A stretch of DNA of 64,000 nt from Chromatiaceae bacterium (GTDB lineage Bacteria > Pseudomonadota > Gammaproteobacteria > Chromatiales > Chromatiaceae): the NCBI GenBank assembly GCA_007693535.1, contig REDK01000078.1, forward strand, positions 1 through 64,000, written 5' to 3'. Positions 1 to 9,658 of the stretch are shown piece by piece (positions within the stretch are counted from its first letter, which is position 1; every line of letters begins with the position of its first letter). The notes beneath the pieces were generated by a model. The model did no database searches. It was not told the origin of the DNA and saw only the letters and a program-made list of their open reading frames with translations. The position numbers were made by a program, and so were the translations under genes.

Positions 1-419
1 CCGCGGGCGCTTCCCGCCCAAGAGGATCTAGTCACCGCCGCCTCTCGCTATCTCTGACGGCACCACGGCCGACCGCCACACCGCGTACCTGCCCGGCCAG
101 CGCACAGCGTTGCAGCGCCACTGTCCGGAAGCCAACCCGGCAAACCAAGTCGGCTCCATCAACCCTGGCGCCGGGTCGGACGGGTGCCCGCCGCCAGCCC
201 GGCACGTTGGATTTGTGGCGGCGTTCAAGGCGAAGGTTGGTCTGGGGGCGATTCGCGGGAGCTATTGTCAAATCTGGTGTACAGCCCCCTAGGCGGCGAC
301 CCTGTCTTTCTGATCGACGACTTGCTCTCCGGTGCGGAACTGGCTGCGACTCGTCCTAGAACCTTGCGACGGGCGACAACTGACCACAGAGGCCGCTGAT
401 CACAACGGCAGGCCGCAAT

Positions 420-968
420 TCAGCTGGCCGCAGTTGCTGTCACCTGTTGCAGGCTCGGTTTGACGCGCGCCGCGTCGTAGCCCTGCGCCGCGGCGATGGT
501 CATGGCAAGTTCGTAATCGGTAGGGTCGAGAGGCGGGGAGCGGGCGATGAGCCACAGCCGCTTTCGGCTCGGGGTGCCCATCAGTGCCCAGCGATACTCG
601 GGGTCGAGACCAATCACCCAAAGGTCACCCCGAATCAGTTTGAAAAATCTCAGAATCAACTTTGATCCGCTCGGGTCCGCCGGCTGCACCAGACCGTTCA
701 CCTGGGAGCGCCGCATCCCCGCCTTTGCGTTGTGGGACACCGTTTCCACGGTGATACAGCCGTCGGGGCGCCTCGCATAGGTTGCGGTGACGTCCACACT
801 GTGCTGGCCGAAACCGTCTGCTTCGAGATTAGGCAGCCTTGCGACTTCGAACCAGGTCCCCAGCAGACGGTCAAGGTCGACCTGCGCCACGGTCTCCGGC
901 GGATGGCGGGGTTTGCCGGAGCCACCCAGCAGTCGCTTGAGCAAGGCGAAACGAGGATGCTTGATCAT
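420..968 (-). CDS. Lipocalin family protein (Blc-like)
   Basis: ORF 420..1238 (-) with internal ATG at 968; GTWFEVARLPN and LWVIGLDPEYRWALMG lipocalin motifs. Confidence 0.8.
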   Translation of the reverse strand: MIKHPRFALLKRLLGGSGKPRHPPETVAQVDLDRLLGTWFEVARLPNLEADGFGQHSVDVTATYARRPDGCITVETVSHNAKAGMRRSQVNGLVQPADPSGSKLILRFFKLIRGDLWVIGLDPEYRWALMGTPSRKRLWLIARSPPLDPTDYELAMTIAAAQGYDAARVKPSLQQVTATAAS

Positions 969-1249
969 GCCCTGAGAATTGGGCGTGCACTGCGTGGAAG
1001 CAACCCGCGATCCGGTCCGGTTGGCATCCCCAAATCCGTCACGCGTTGCGGGTCCGGCTGTCGAGCAGGTCGAAGCGGACGAGCGTGGTCGAGAGTGGCT
1101 GCCCGGTCTCGGCCGCCCTCCAGGTCCACGGCGGCTCCGGCGCCGGCAGCCATGGCGGTGCCGCCTGGGCGGCGCCAATCTGTGGACAAGCTGCGCGGCG
1201 AGATGATCGATCAGCTTCAGCGGTGTGGGCGTCAGCACCGTGGCGCCAT

Positions 1250-1381
1250 TGCGCTGTAGCAGAGAATCCGCTCGACGGGCGCGGCGTCGGTGATCAAGGC
1301 GATGATGCGCACCTGCCTGCCAGCAGGCAGGTATTCGCCCCGCAGTTCGGGCAGGTCAGCGGGAGGGACTCGAACAGGCGC
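1250..1381 (-). pseudogene. IS91-like transposase C-terminal remnant
   Basis: Minus-strand RLFESLPLTCPNCGA then, in another frame, QVRIIALITDAAPVERIL, resembling the C-terminal zinc-finger/tail of IS91-type transposases; broken by a palindromic insert. Confidence 0.5.
1311..1332. repeat. Perfect 22-bp palindrome ACCTGCCTGC-CA-GCAGGCAGGT
   Basis: 10-bp arms fully complementary, 2-nt centre. Confidence 0.9.
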
Positions 1382-1394
1382 GCCAGCAGATCAG

Positions 1395-1440
1395 TGGCCG
1401 AATGCCCGTGGAATGGGTGGCCGAATGGGCGTGGAATAAG
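1395..1440. repeat. Two tandem 23-bp near-identical repeats (tggccgaatgNgcgtggaat)
   Basis: tggccgaatgcccgtggaatggg / tggccgaatgggcgtggaataag. Confidence 0.8.
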
Positions 1441-1449
1441 TAATCACGG

Positions 1450-1562
1450 CGGTGGCCCCCTGCGCGAGGGGGGCCCTGCTGCAGGGCCTCGCCCGCTGCG
1501 GTCATTGCGGGCGCAAGCTGCTGGTGGCCGATAGCGGTCGCTACGCCGCCCCGACCTACGAG
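1450..1562 (+). pseudogene. Serine recombinase zinc-ribbon fragment
   Basis: ALLQGLARCGHCGRKLLVADSGRYAAPTYE, typical of the recombinase zinc beta-ribbon; similarity stops abruptly. Confidence 0.6.
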
Positions 1563-1636
1563 ATTGGGCAAGAATTCTGCCCCGTCTCCCGCCGAGCGGT
1601 AAAATGGGGCGCAATTCGGAACCGAGCGTTCGAGCG

Positions 1637-2395
1637 ATGGTTAGACGATACAAACAAGGCACGGCACGGTCGCAGGTGGCCCTGTTGCCGCCGCGCATCG
1701 AGGACTAGGTGGGGGCGGACAACCCGGTGGTGGCGATCGACGCCGATGTCGACACGCTCGACCTGGCCAGGCTGGGGTTCGTCAACGCGGAGGGTGGTCT
1801 GACGCCGGGACAGCCGGCATTCGATCCGGCGAGCCTGCTCAAGCGCTACCTCGACGGCTACATCAACCGCGTGCACAGCTCGCGGCGCCTGGCGCGGGAG
1901 TGCCGTCGCAACCTGGAGGTCATGTGGCTGCTGGAGGGGCTGACGCCCGGCTACCGCACCATCGCCGAGTTTCGCAAGGTCAAAGGCCGCGCCTTGCGCG
2001 CAGCCTGCAAGGACTTCGTGGTCCTGTGCAAGGAGTTCGACCTGTTGGGTGGAGAGGTCGTCGGCATCGACGGCAGCTTCATCAACGCCTCGGCCAGCGA
2101 CGCGAGCGTGGCCACCAAGCGCGGGTTGGAGAAGGCCCTCGAGCAGCTGGAGCAGGACATCGATGCCGACTGCCGGCGGCTTGATACGCAGGACACGCAA
2201 GAGCAGCAAGCCCCTCGGGGCACTCGACAGCGAGCGCGACCTGCCCCGCAAGATCGAGCAGCTCAAGGCCCGTCAGGCGCGCATGCAGGCGGAGATCGAG
2301 CGGCTGCAGGAGAGCGGCGAGACCCAGCGCTGCACCACCGACCCGGATGCCCGCTCCCTGAGCAAAGGCAAACCGCACACGGTCGGCTATAACTT
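1637..2395 (+). mobile_element. Degenerate IS1182-like transposase (in-frame TAG, frameshift, 3' truncation)
   Basis: MVRRYKQGTARSQVALLPPRIED*VGADNPVVAIDADVDTLDLARLGF...VVGIDGSFINASASD..., then frame change to KPLGALDSERDLPRKIEQLKARQARMQAEIERLQE...KGKPHTVGYN. Confidence 0.8.
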
Positions 2396-2638
2396 GACGC
2401 ATCTGCAAACATCTGGCTCGGTCAAGCAATCTAGGGCGCGACCTGGAAGGGCGACCTCTTTGTGATCCGGAGCAACTCGAGGGCGAGCGCGGGGCTCAGG
2501 CTAAGGCAAGGGAGGCCATCGGAGCGAAGCGCTGTCAGATGCTCGCCGAGATAGGAGTCGCAGCCGATTTGGCGGTCCGTTAATTTCCAGGGTGCTTCAC
2601 GGCCCGGATCACCATCTCGGGCTCGCAATCGACCACCT

Positions 2639-2990
2639 TCAAATGCTCTTCCCACTGCGGTTTCTCCAATACCCATTCAGGTCATTAACGAACGAGCGGA
2701 GTTCCTGACGCTCCGCTATGGACCGGTCGGCCTTCTCGTTCTTCGCGAACAAGGCTAACAAGTAGAGCGGCATACGCTCCCCACCGATGCAATAGATCAC
2801 GCGGGTACCGCCACGCTTGCCGCGCCCTTCGGCCCCCAGCGAAGCTTCCGAATGCCGCCCGTCCCCTCAATCAACACCCCAGCCGTCGGATGCTCGGCCA
2901 GATAGGCGATGAGATCCTCGCGCTGCGCCGGGCTGAGCAGCAGCAGATGCGCGGCGGTCTCTGCCATCCGCCGGGCATCGCACGATGGAC
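2639..2990 (-). pseudogene. RelE/HigB-like toxin, frameshifted
   Basis: Frame 1: EDLIAYLAEHPTAGVLIEGTGGIRKLRWG; frame 2: GRGKRGGTRVIYCIGGERMPLYLLALFAKNEKADRSIAERQELRSFVNDL; joined at a G run. Confidence 0.75.
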
Positions 2991-3558
2991 ACCGCCCAAG
3001 AGCCTTGCATGAGGGGGCGATCACGAATTCAGGCCCGCCGTCCGGACATCTGCCCCGAGCAGAACCGGCGGGAAGGAGGCTGCATGCGAGGTCGCGGCGG
3101 CCTGATTGCATGCCTTCGATCCCTGCATCGCGGTCACCGTGCACGTCGCCGATCCCGCCACTGGCGAGACGATCGCGATCCAGGTCAACTGAGGCCCGCC
3201 ACCGCGGCGCCGTCCCGGCCAGCGCGGCCGGCGGCGCCGGCTAGCCCATCCCCGGCTTCCGGCACGGACGCCGACCATCCTCGCCCGGCCGCCCTGGCTG
3301 GGGCATACTCCGTGTCCGCGGTCCGCCCAACCGTCCACCCCCGATCGATGTGGTCCCAGATGTGTGGCCGGCGTGGCCACAGCCGCGCCGACCCGCCCAG
3401 CCCATCCAACCGGGCCGGCGGGTTGCATGCGGATGGCCGGTAAGCATGACCGCCCAATCGGCTTCTCCCCAAGTGCTCCATGCAGGCAGACCGGTCAGCA
3501 TCGGCGCTGCCGCGCCGGCCCCAGCCGCCTGCCGCCCCATCTAACCATTGAGGTCCAG

Positions 3559-4893
3559 ATGACCAACACCCGTGTCCGCGCCCCGCGCCGGGAGATCTTC
3601 GGCTGGGCCATGTTCGACTTCGCCAATCAGGCCTACACCCTGTTGATCATTACGGTGGTGTTCGGCGACCTCTTCACCCGGGTCATCGTCGGCGATGCCC
3701 CCGACTATCAACTGGGCAATCTGCTCTGGAGCCTGGCCCTAGCCACCAGCTATCTGTTGGTGGTGCTGACCGCACCGGTGGCCGGGGCGATCATGGATTA
3801 CCATGCCAGCAAGAAACGCTTCCTGTTCGCCAGTTATCTGCTCACCGTGGTGACCACCGCGGCGCTCTGGTTCGTCACCCCCGGCCTGGTCTGGCTCGGG
3901 GTCCTGTTATTGATCCTCTCCAATTATGGTTATGCCATCGGCGAGGGCTTCATCGCGAGTTTCCTGCCAGGGCTGGGACCGCCCCAGGATCTGGGCAAGA
4001 TCTCGGGCTTCGGCTGGTCGCTGGGTTACCTGGGCGGTATGGCCTCGGCGATCTTCGTGCTGCTGGTCCTCGGCGAGGTCAGCGCCGCCAACTTCGAGCG
4101 CATCCGCTGGGTTGGTCCCTGGGCCGCCGGGTTCTTTCTGGTCACCGCCATCCCGACCTTCCTCTGGGTGCAGGAGCGGGCCAGCCCGCGCCCCCTGCCG
4201 CCCGGCCGGGGCTATTTGGGCATCGGCCTGACGCGGGTCCGCCAGACCCTGCAGCATCTGCGTCAATATCGCGATCTGGCGGTGCTGCTTGCGGCCGCCT
4301 TCTTCGCCATGAGCGGCATCTCGATCATCATCACCTTCTCGTTCATCTACGGGGCGCAGGTGATCGGCTGGGAAGAGTCGGTGCGCACCCAGATGTTCAT
4401 CATCGTGCAGATCACCGCCGCCGGCGGGGCCTTGGGCTTCGGTGCGCTACAGGATCGCATCGGCGCCATGCGGACCTTCCGCATCACCCTGCTCCTGTGG
4501 ATCCTGGCCATTGGACTGATCTATCTGACCCCGGCCCTGACCGCCTGGCTGCATCGCCTGCTGGGGGTGGCCTGGCAGGCCCAGCATGTCTTTCTGGCCG
4601 TCGGCTGCGTCGCCGGGCTGAGCCTGGGCTCCTGCCAGTCGGCCATCCGCACCCTGGTTGGGCTGTTCTGCCCGCTGGCGCGCGCCGCCGAGTTCTTCGG
4701 CTTCTGGGGGCTATCGATGAAACTGGCCAGCATGTTCGGACTGCTGGGCATCGGTCTCCTCCAGGTGCTGGTTGGCCTGCACGCCGCCATCCTGTTCTGC
4801 ATCCTGCTCTTTGCCACCGCCCTCTGGATCAGCCTGGCGGTGGATGAGGCGCGCGGGCGGATCACGGCCGAGCAGGCCGACGGCATCGGCTAG
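3559..4893 (+). CDS. MFS transporter (UMF1/Atg22-like)
   Basis: ORF with ATG at 3559; EIFGWAMFDFANQAYTLLIITVVF and 12 hydrophobic segments. Confidence 0.8.
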   Translation: MTNTRVRAPRREIFGWAMFDFANQAYTLLIITVVFGDLFTRVIVGDAPDYQLGNLLWSLALATSYLLVVLTAPVAGAIMDYHASKKRFLFASYLLTVVTTAALWFVTPGLVWLGVLLLILSNYGYAIGEGFIASFLPGLGPPQDLGKISGFGWSLGYLGGMASAIFVLLVLGEVSAANFERIRWVGPWAAGFFLVTAIPTFLWVQERASPRPLPPGRGYLGIGLTRVRQTLQHLRQYRDLAVLLAAAFFAMSGISIIITFSFIYGAQVIGWEESVRTQMFIIVQITAAGGALGFGALQDRIGAMRTFRITLLLWILAIGLIYLTPALTAWLHRLLGVAWQAQHVFLAVGCVAGLSLGSCQSAIRTLVGLFCPLARAAEFFGFWGLSMKLASMFGLLGIGLLQVLVGLHAAILFCILLFATALWISLAVDEARGRITAEQADGIG

Positions 4894-5289
4894 CACCGCG
4901 CTGGCCTGCGCCGCGTAGCCGGCCAAGTGGGCGGCCGCGGCCAGCCGCTTGCCCGAAAGCCCGTTTTAATACGCTTAAACACGGTGGACATGCTATCGCA
5001 GCGAGGACTTCTTGACGCCGTGATTGCCTGCAAGACAATTGAAGTGCGCCTCTTAGAGCCCTTCTGTCGATGGCTAGGTTGCGTGATCCTGCGGCATGTG
5101 CTAGCGTCCGCGCAACCAAGCGGTCGGTCGGTGAATTGTACGCTGCGGGGTGCGCTGCCAGCCACGCGAGACGCGAGAACGGAGCGGATGCGACGCATCA
5201 ACTATACGGTCCCACCTCGACCCAATCTTCCTGGCACACCTGACCGACCTGCTGGGCACTCGCTAGCCCAGATAGCAGAACAACAAGAG

Positions 5290-5472
5290 ACAACCAAGAA
5301 CGGTCATTCCCGGCTAAAGAACCAAATCGCTTGGACGAGATTTTATCTCGCGAAAGGTGGCTGCATCGAGCCATCCGAGCGTGGCATCTGGCAGCTCACG
5401 AAACGAGGAGAAACCGGCGGTAAATCGTTTATAAGATTGACGGCAGATTCTTCGACGAATATCGATAGCTAA
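5290..5472 (+). pseudogene. Mrr-type restriction protein N-terminal winged-helix fragment
   Basis: RLKNQIAWTRFYLAKGGCIEPSERGIWQLTKRG resembles the Mrr_N motif; no nuclease domain follows. Confidence 0.5.
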
Positions 5473-5570
5473 CTGGCGCGGAGTGATGATCAAGGCCGAA
5501 AACCGAAAATCTGTATCGGCTAGGTATCTATCCTCGAGCGCAAACCATTGCTCCTTGTTCAGGACGCCCT

Positions 5571-6617
5571 ATGTTCATCGCTGTCTCGTCATTTGCCCGC
5601 CCTCTCATCGGCTGCCTGCCGCTCCTGCTGGCCTTCACTGCCGTTACTGCCGCTACTGCCGACGATTGCCAAGATAATCCGACGGCCGCGGATCACCCGC
5701 TGGCGCCGCGCTATCAGGGCGCCTGCCTACTGGCTTCACAGACCACTGCTTACGACTCCTACCGCCTCGTTCTCGCTAAACCGGTGAGCGTCGGCCATAT
5801 GCAATGGGAAGTGCCCGCGAGCGAATCGCTCGAAGGCCGACTGACCCGCGTCCTCTATGCCGCACCGCGCGAACGCTCGGTCCTGGAGGTGTTTCGCAAT
5901 TACGAACAGGGACTGCAAGCGCGCGGATTCGAAATCATCTACCAGTGTAGTGGAGGCGACTGCGGCAAACGCGGTTTGCTGGAAACCATTATCCCTTTTG
6001 AAAGGCGGCAGCGGTTTGCCGATGCCGCCGGCAGCGGCCGCCGTGACCGGGCGTTCTACTCCTTTCCCAATCGCTTCGATGACATGCGCTATCTCGCGGC
6101 GAAAACGGCCGACGGTTCTGCCTACGTGAGTTTGTTACTGGCTTTCAACAGTAACACGTCGATCCGCGACACCGCCAATCGGGTCATCGTGTTGATCGAT
6201 GTCTTGGAACCGGCAGCCATGGAGACCGACCAACTCATCGATGCCGAACAGATGGCCAAGGCGATTAGCGAGAGCGGCCGCATCGTGTTGCGCAATATCT
6301 ATTTCGACTTTGCTCAGGCGACCTTAACCCCCGAATCGGCGCCAGCGCTGGTCGAGATTGCCGCGCTGTTACGCCAGTCGCCTGAGCTGTCGCTCTATGT
6401 CGTCGGCCATACCGATGCGGTGGGTGGCTATGAGTCCAATCTGGCCCTATCGCGCCAGCGCGCCGAGACCGTGGTAGCTGCTTTGGTACGGCAGCACGGG
6501 ATCGACGCCGCGCGCTTGACCCCGGCAGGCGTGGGGCCGCTCGCTCCCGTCGCCAGTAATGCAAGCGAAAGCGGTCGGGCGGAGAATCGTCGCGTGGAGC
6601 TGGTCGAACGCCCTTGA
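5571..6617 (+). CDS. OmpA family protein
   Basis: Signal peptide; C-terminal NIYFDFAQATLTPES...VVGHTDAVGGYESNLALSRQRAETV. Confidence 0.85.
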   Translation: MFIAVSSFARPLIGCLPLLLAFTAVTAATADDCQDNPTAADHPLAPRYQGACLLASQTTAYDSYRLVLAKPVSVGHMQWEVPASESLEGRLTRVLYAAPRERSVLEVFRNYEQGLQARGFEIIYQCSGGDCGKRGLLETIIPFERRQRFADAAGSGRRDRAFYSFPNRFDDMRYLAAKTADGSAYVSLLLAFNSNTSIRDTANRVIVLIDVLEPAAMETDQLIDAEQMAKAISESGRIVLRNIYFDFAQATLTPESAPALVEIAALLRQSPELSLYVVGHTDAVGGYESNLALSRQRAETVVAALVRQHGIDAARLTPAGVGPLAPVASNASESGRAENRRVELVERP

Positions 6618-7044
6618 CCCGTCGACCCTCCGACATGACCCTATCGGAGCAATCAATTGCCGGACAGAAGGTGCATCTGATGACCAACCAGCATCCTGGC
6701 GCCCGCGCACAGGATCAGGCGTAGCCGAGCGCCGCCGCCCACGCTGCCAGACGCAGCAATATCTTGATCGCTGTGCGACCATTCCGACGCGCAAACCGGC
6801 CTCAAGGCCGCTACACGAGTGCTTGACAGGGTCTCAGATCTCCCCCGCAGATCCGCGCATAGATTCCGCGACGTCCAGGCCAGATGCATCCGCGACGACG
6901 CGCCTTGGAGAGAATTGAACGATCTCGTCAATGCGGTTGGCCTGGGATCATCTAAGGTGATACTCATTTCTGCACGGGGCCCCAAACGACTAAAGAAGGC
7001 ACGATAAGCGATTGAATGATGCGCGCCGCCCCGCATCGCGACAG

Positions 7045-7230
7045 CCGCATCGACTTCAATCCCGTGCGCGCCCGCCTGGTTCAGACTCCGGAGGATGACC
7101 GAAACTCGAGTGAACGCTGCAACGCGCCAGGAGCCGCGGGGTCTCTGATCGCCCCGCACCCGCGGTGTCTGGGCCTGGCCGAGGTAGCGGAAGTAGCCGG
7201 TCGACGGGAATCCGCTCAAGCTGCCGATAT
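7045..7230 (+). pseudogene. REP-associated tyrosine transposase (RayT/Y1_Tnp-like) fragment
   Basis: IDFNPVRARLVQTPEDDRNSSERCNAPGAAGSLIAPHPRCLGLA matches the typical IELNPVRAGLV..P.DY.WSSYR.NA.G....L..HP. Confidence 0.55.
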
Positions 7231-7446
7231 AGCACGGAGACCGTGGCCTGTGCCCGTTCGGTGCTGGCCTCGGCATTGCGCAGACTTGGCCGCAGGCTTA
7301 TAGTGCTAACCCGCCGCGGATAGCGGTATTGTGAATAAATGCAGGCGCCGGACGATGATCCGGCGCTGGGAACGCGAAAACAGTTTACTTGGAATGGCTA
7401 ATCGGGGCCACCCAGGTCGCTATTGACGAACAGGAGGAAAACGACT

Positions 7447-7743
7447 GTGAAATTATTAGCCCCTTCGGCATTGATCTTGGCTGTCGTCGGCTGGGCGCTC
7501 ACTGTGTACGTCGGCAGCGTGCTACTCTCCGGAACCACGCTTGCCGAACGTAGCTGCCAGACCGGCTGTATACAGGTGCTGTTCTTCTCGACTCTAGGCG
7601 TCGGCGCCGCTGCGTTCATCCTCGCCGGCGTGGCGGTGTGGAAACAAAAGACCGCCCGCGTCTTAAGCTATACGTCCCTGATATTGGCCGCCGGCGTGCT
7701 CGGCATCAATGGCGGTATCGTTGTGATCGGAGTGCTGGCCTGA
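7447..7743 (+). CDS. Small hypothetical membrane protein
   Basis: GTG start after aggagg; three hydrophobic segments. Confidence 0.6.
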   Translation: MKLLAPSALILAVVGWALTVYVGSVLLSGTTLAERSCQTGCIQVLFFSTLGVGAAAFILAGVAVWKQKTARVLSYTSLILAAGVLGINGGIVVIGVLA

Positions 7744-8022
7744 GGGCCAGCTCAGTCTTCGGGACCGCATCTCGACAACAGGGGCACGCTCGATTTCTAC
7801 TGTGCTCCGCGCCTATCGGGAGGTCGAGGCCGGCATTGATCGTCACGCGGACCGCAGCGGCGGCCGACTGCATAATCAGGCCATCCCAGCCTGACGCGAT
7901 CAAATAAAAACGCCCTGACGACGCACACTACCCGATCCGCTGGCCACGATACCGATCAAGGCCGTCGCGGCAACGCACCCGCTCGGCATCGACCAACCTG
8001 TATTGCGGGCTCCGCTGCCTGA

Positions 8023-8346
8023 TCAGCACGGTCCTCGGCGCCGCCGATGGGCAATCCACCAATGCCGCACCAGTGGCAGTGACAGGGTTGAAAGATAATA
8101 TCCGGTGGTGGGTATTAAGGCGTTCAGCAGTGGGTACGGGGCGCCGATCAGCCAAAAGACCAGCGAACAGATCAGGTAGGTCAAGATCAGCAGCAACAAG
8201 GCCCGCGCATTCGAGACCTCCCAGGATTTCTCCAGTTCGACGCGACGATTGCGCTCGTCAATTCGCCCGAGCCGGCGCTCGAGTGCCTCGACTCGGTCCC
8301 TGAGTTGCACCAGTTCCGGATTGTCCCGATCGTGTTGGGCCGTCAT
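8023..8346 (-). CDS. Hypothetical two-TM protein with N-terminal coiled coil
   Basis: ORF 107 aa, LVQLRDRVEALERRLGRIDER then two TM segments. Confidence 0.6.
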   Translation of the reverse strand: MTAQHDRDNPELVQLRDRVEALERRLGRIDERNRRVELEKSWEVSNARALLLLILTYLICSLVFWLIGAPYPLLNALIPTTGYYLSTLSLPLVRHWWIAHRRRRGPC

Positions 8347-8687
8347 CGCTGATTCTCGTGCGCATCATCTGCTCAGGCCGGGTCCTCAAGCCGGGCACTC
8401 AGGCCGGCCGGCGGCCGGACAAGCGGCAGTCGGAGAACAACCGCCGTGCAACCCCGCCAGGGCCCGGCACCCATTGCGGCCAGCCACAGGTGGCCATGTC
8501 GAAGGCACCGGGCGGCCCTGGACGCAGGATCAGGCCTGGCGGGGGCGGTTCAGTTTGGTGCATGGGCTCGGTTACCTGCCACAGATTACGGGGCAATGCC
8601 GCTGGAACACCGGCGGCCGAGGGCCGCCTAACTGGCAGCGACCGCCACCGGGGCGGCGCCCTTACCGTCACTGTTTCACTACCGGCC

Positions 8688-9605
8688 ATGACGCGCAAGA
8701 CCCAGCCTCTCCTCGTTCCGATCAGCCTCTCCGCGCTGACCTTCGCCATCGGGCTCGGCACCGGCAGCCTGCTGGCATCCCATCCGTCCGACGGGCCGGC
8801 CGGGGCCGCAACGGCCCCTGACCCATCCCGCGATCCGCCCGCGACCGCGACACCGGCCGCGGGCACGGCGGCGCTGGTTGGCGCAGCGCAACCGACGGCG
8901 TCGTCCGCGACCGACCCGGCAACCACCGCCAACCCGGACCCCGAGTTACTTGCGCGGGTCGAGCATCTCAGTGAGGGCTGGGGCCGGATGGAGGCAGAAC
9001 TGGCGGAGTTGCGGGCCCGGCTGGCGGTGCTGGAACGCCGCCCGTCACCGGTGGAGACGGCTGCCAGCGAGGCCGAACGCCGGCGCGCCCTGCGCCCGCG
9101 CACGCCGGAGCAGCAGCGCGACGCCCTGCTGCGCGCCGGGGTGCGCCTGCAGCAGGCCGAAGACATCCTCTGGCGGCGCTCCCAACTGGCGCTGGAGCGG
9201 CTGGAGCTACGCGACCAAGCCATCCGTGAAGGCTGGATCGGCAGCGAGCAGTTTCGCGAGGAGATGCGCCGGATCAGCGGCCAGCAGGTCTCCCTGCGCG
9301 ACGAACTCGACCCAAACATCTACGACCGCTACCTGTTCGAGACCGGTCAGGACAACCGGGTGCGCATCGACTCGGTCATCGCTGGCTCGCTGGGCGAGGA
9401 CATTGGTCTGATGCCCGGTGACCTGGTCGAGGCCTATAACGAACAGCCCATCTTCGATCCCGGCGAACTACGCACCGCCACCACGGTCGGCGAGCGGGGG
9501 GAACTGGTGCCGGTGCGCATTCGCCGCAACAACCAGCCGCTGGAACTCTGGCTGCCGCGTGGCCCGATCGGCATCCGGCTGGACACGGACCGTATCGCAC
9601 CCTGA
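8688..9605 (+). CDS. PDZ domain-containing protein
   Basis: ATG 8688; N-terminal hydrophobic segment; VRIDSVIAGSLGEDIGLMPGDLVEAYNEQPIFDPGEL. Confidence 0.7.
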   Translation: MTRKTQPLLVPISLSALTFAIGLGTGSLLASHPSDGPAGAATAPDPSRDPPATATPAAGTAALVGAAQPTASSATDPATTANPDPELLARVEHLSEGWGRMEAELAELRARLAVLERRPSPVETAASEAERRRALRPRTPEQQRDALLRAGVRLQQAEDILWRRSQLALERLELRDQAIREGWIGSEQFREEMRRISGQQVSLRDELDPNIYDRYLFETGQDNRVRIDSVIAGSLGEDIGLMPGDLVEAYNEQPIFDPGELRTATTVGERGELVPVRIRRNNQPLELWLPRGPIGIRLDTDRIAP

Positions 9606-9658
9606 TGTTCCCGTTGCTTCCATCCCCGCAGCTCGCTGTGCTGCGGGACAGGACTGGC

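Noticed and set aside
9625-9647. Hairpin cccgcag...ctgcggg between convergent genes
   Set aside because: No T tract; a plausible weak terminator but unremarkable.
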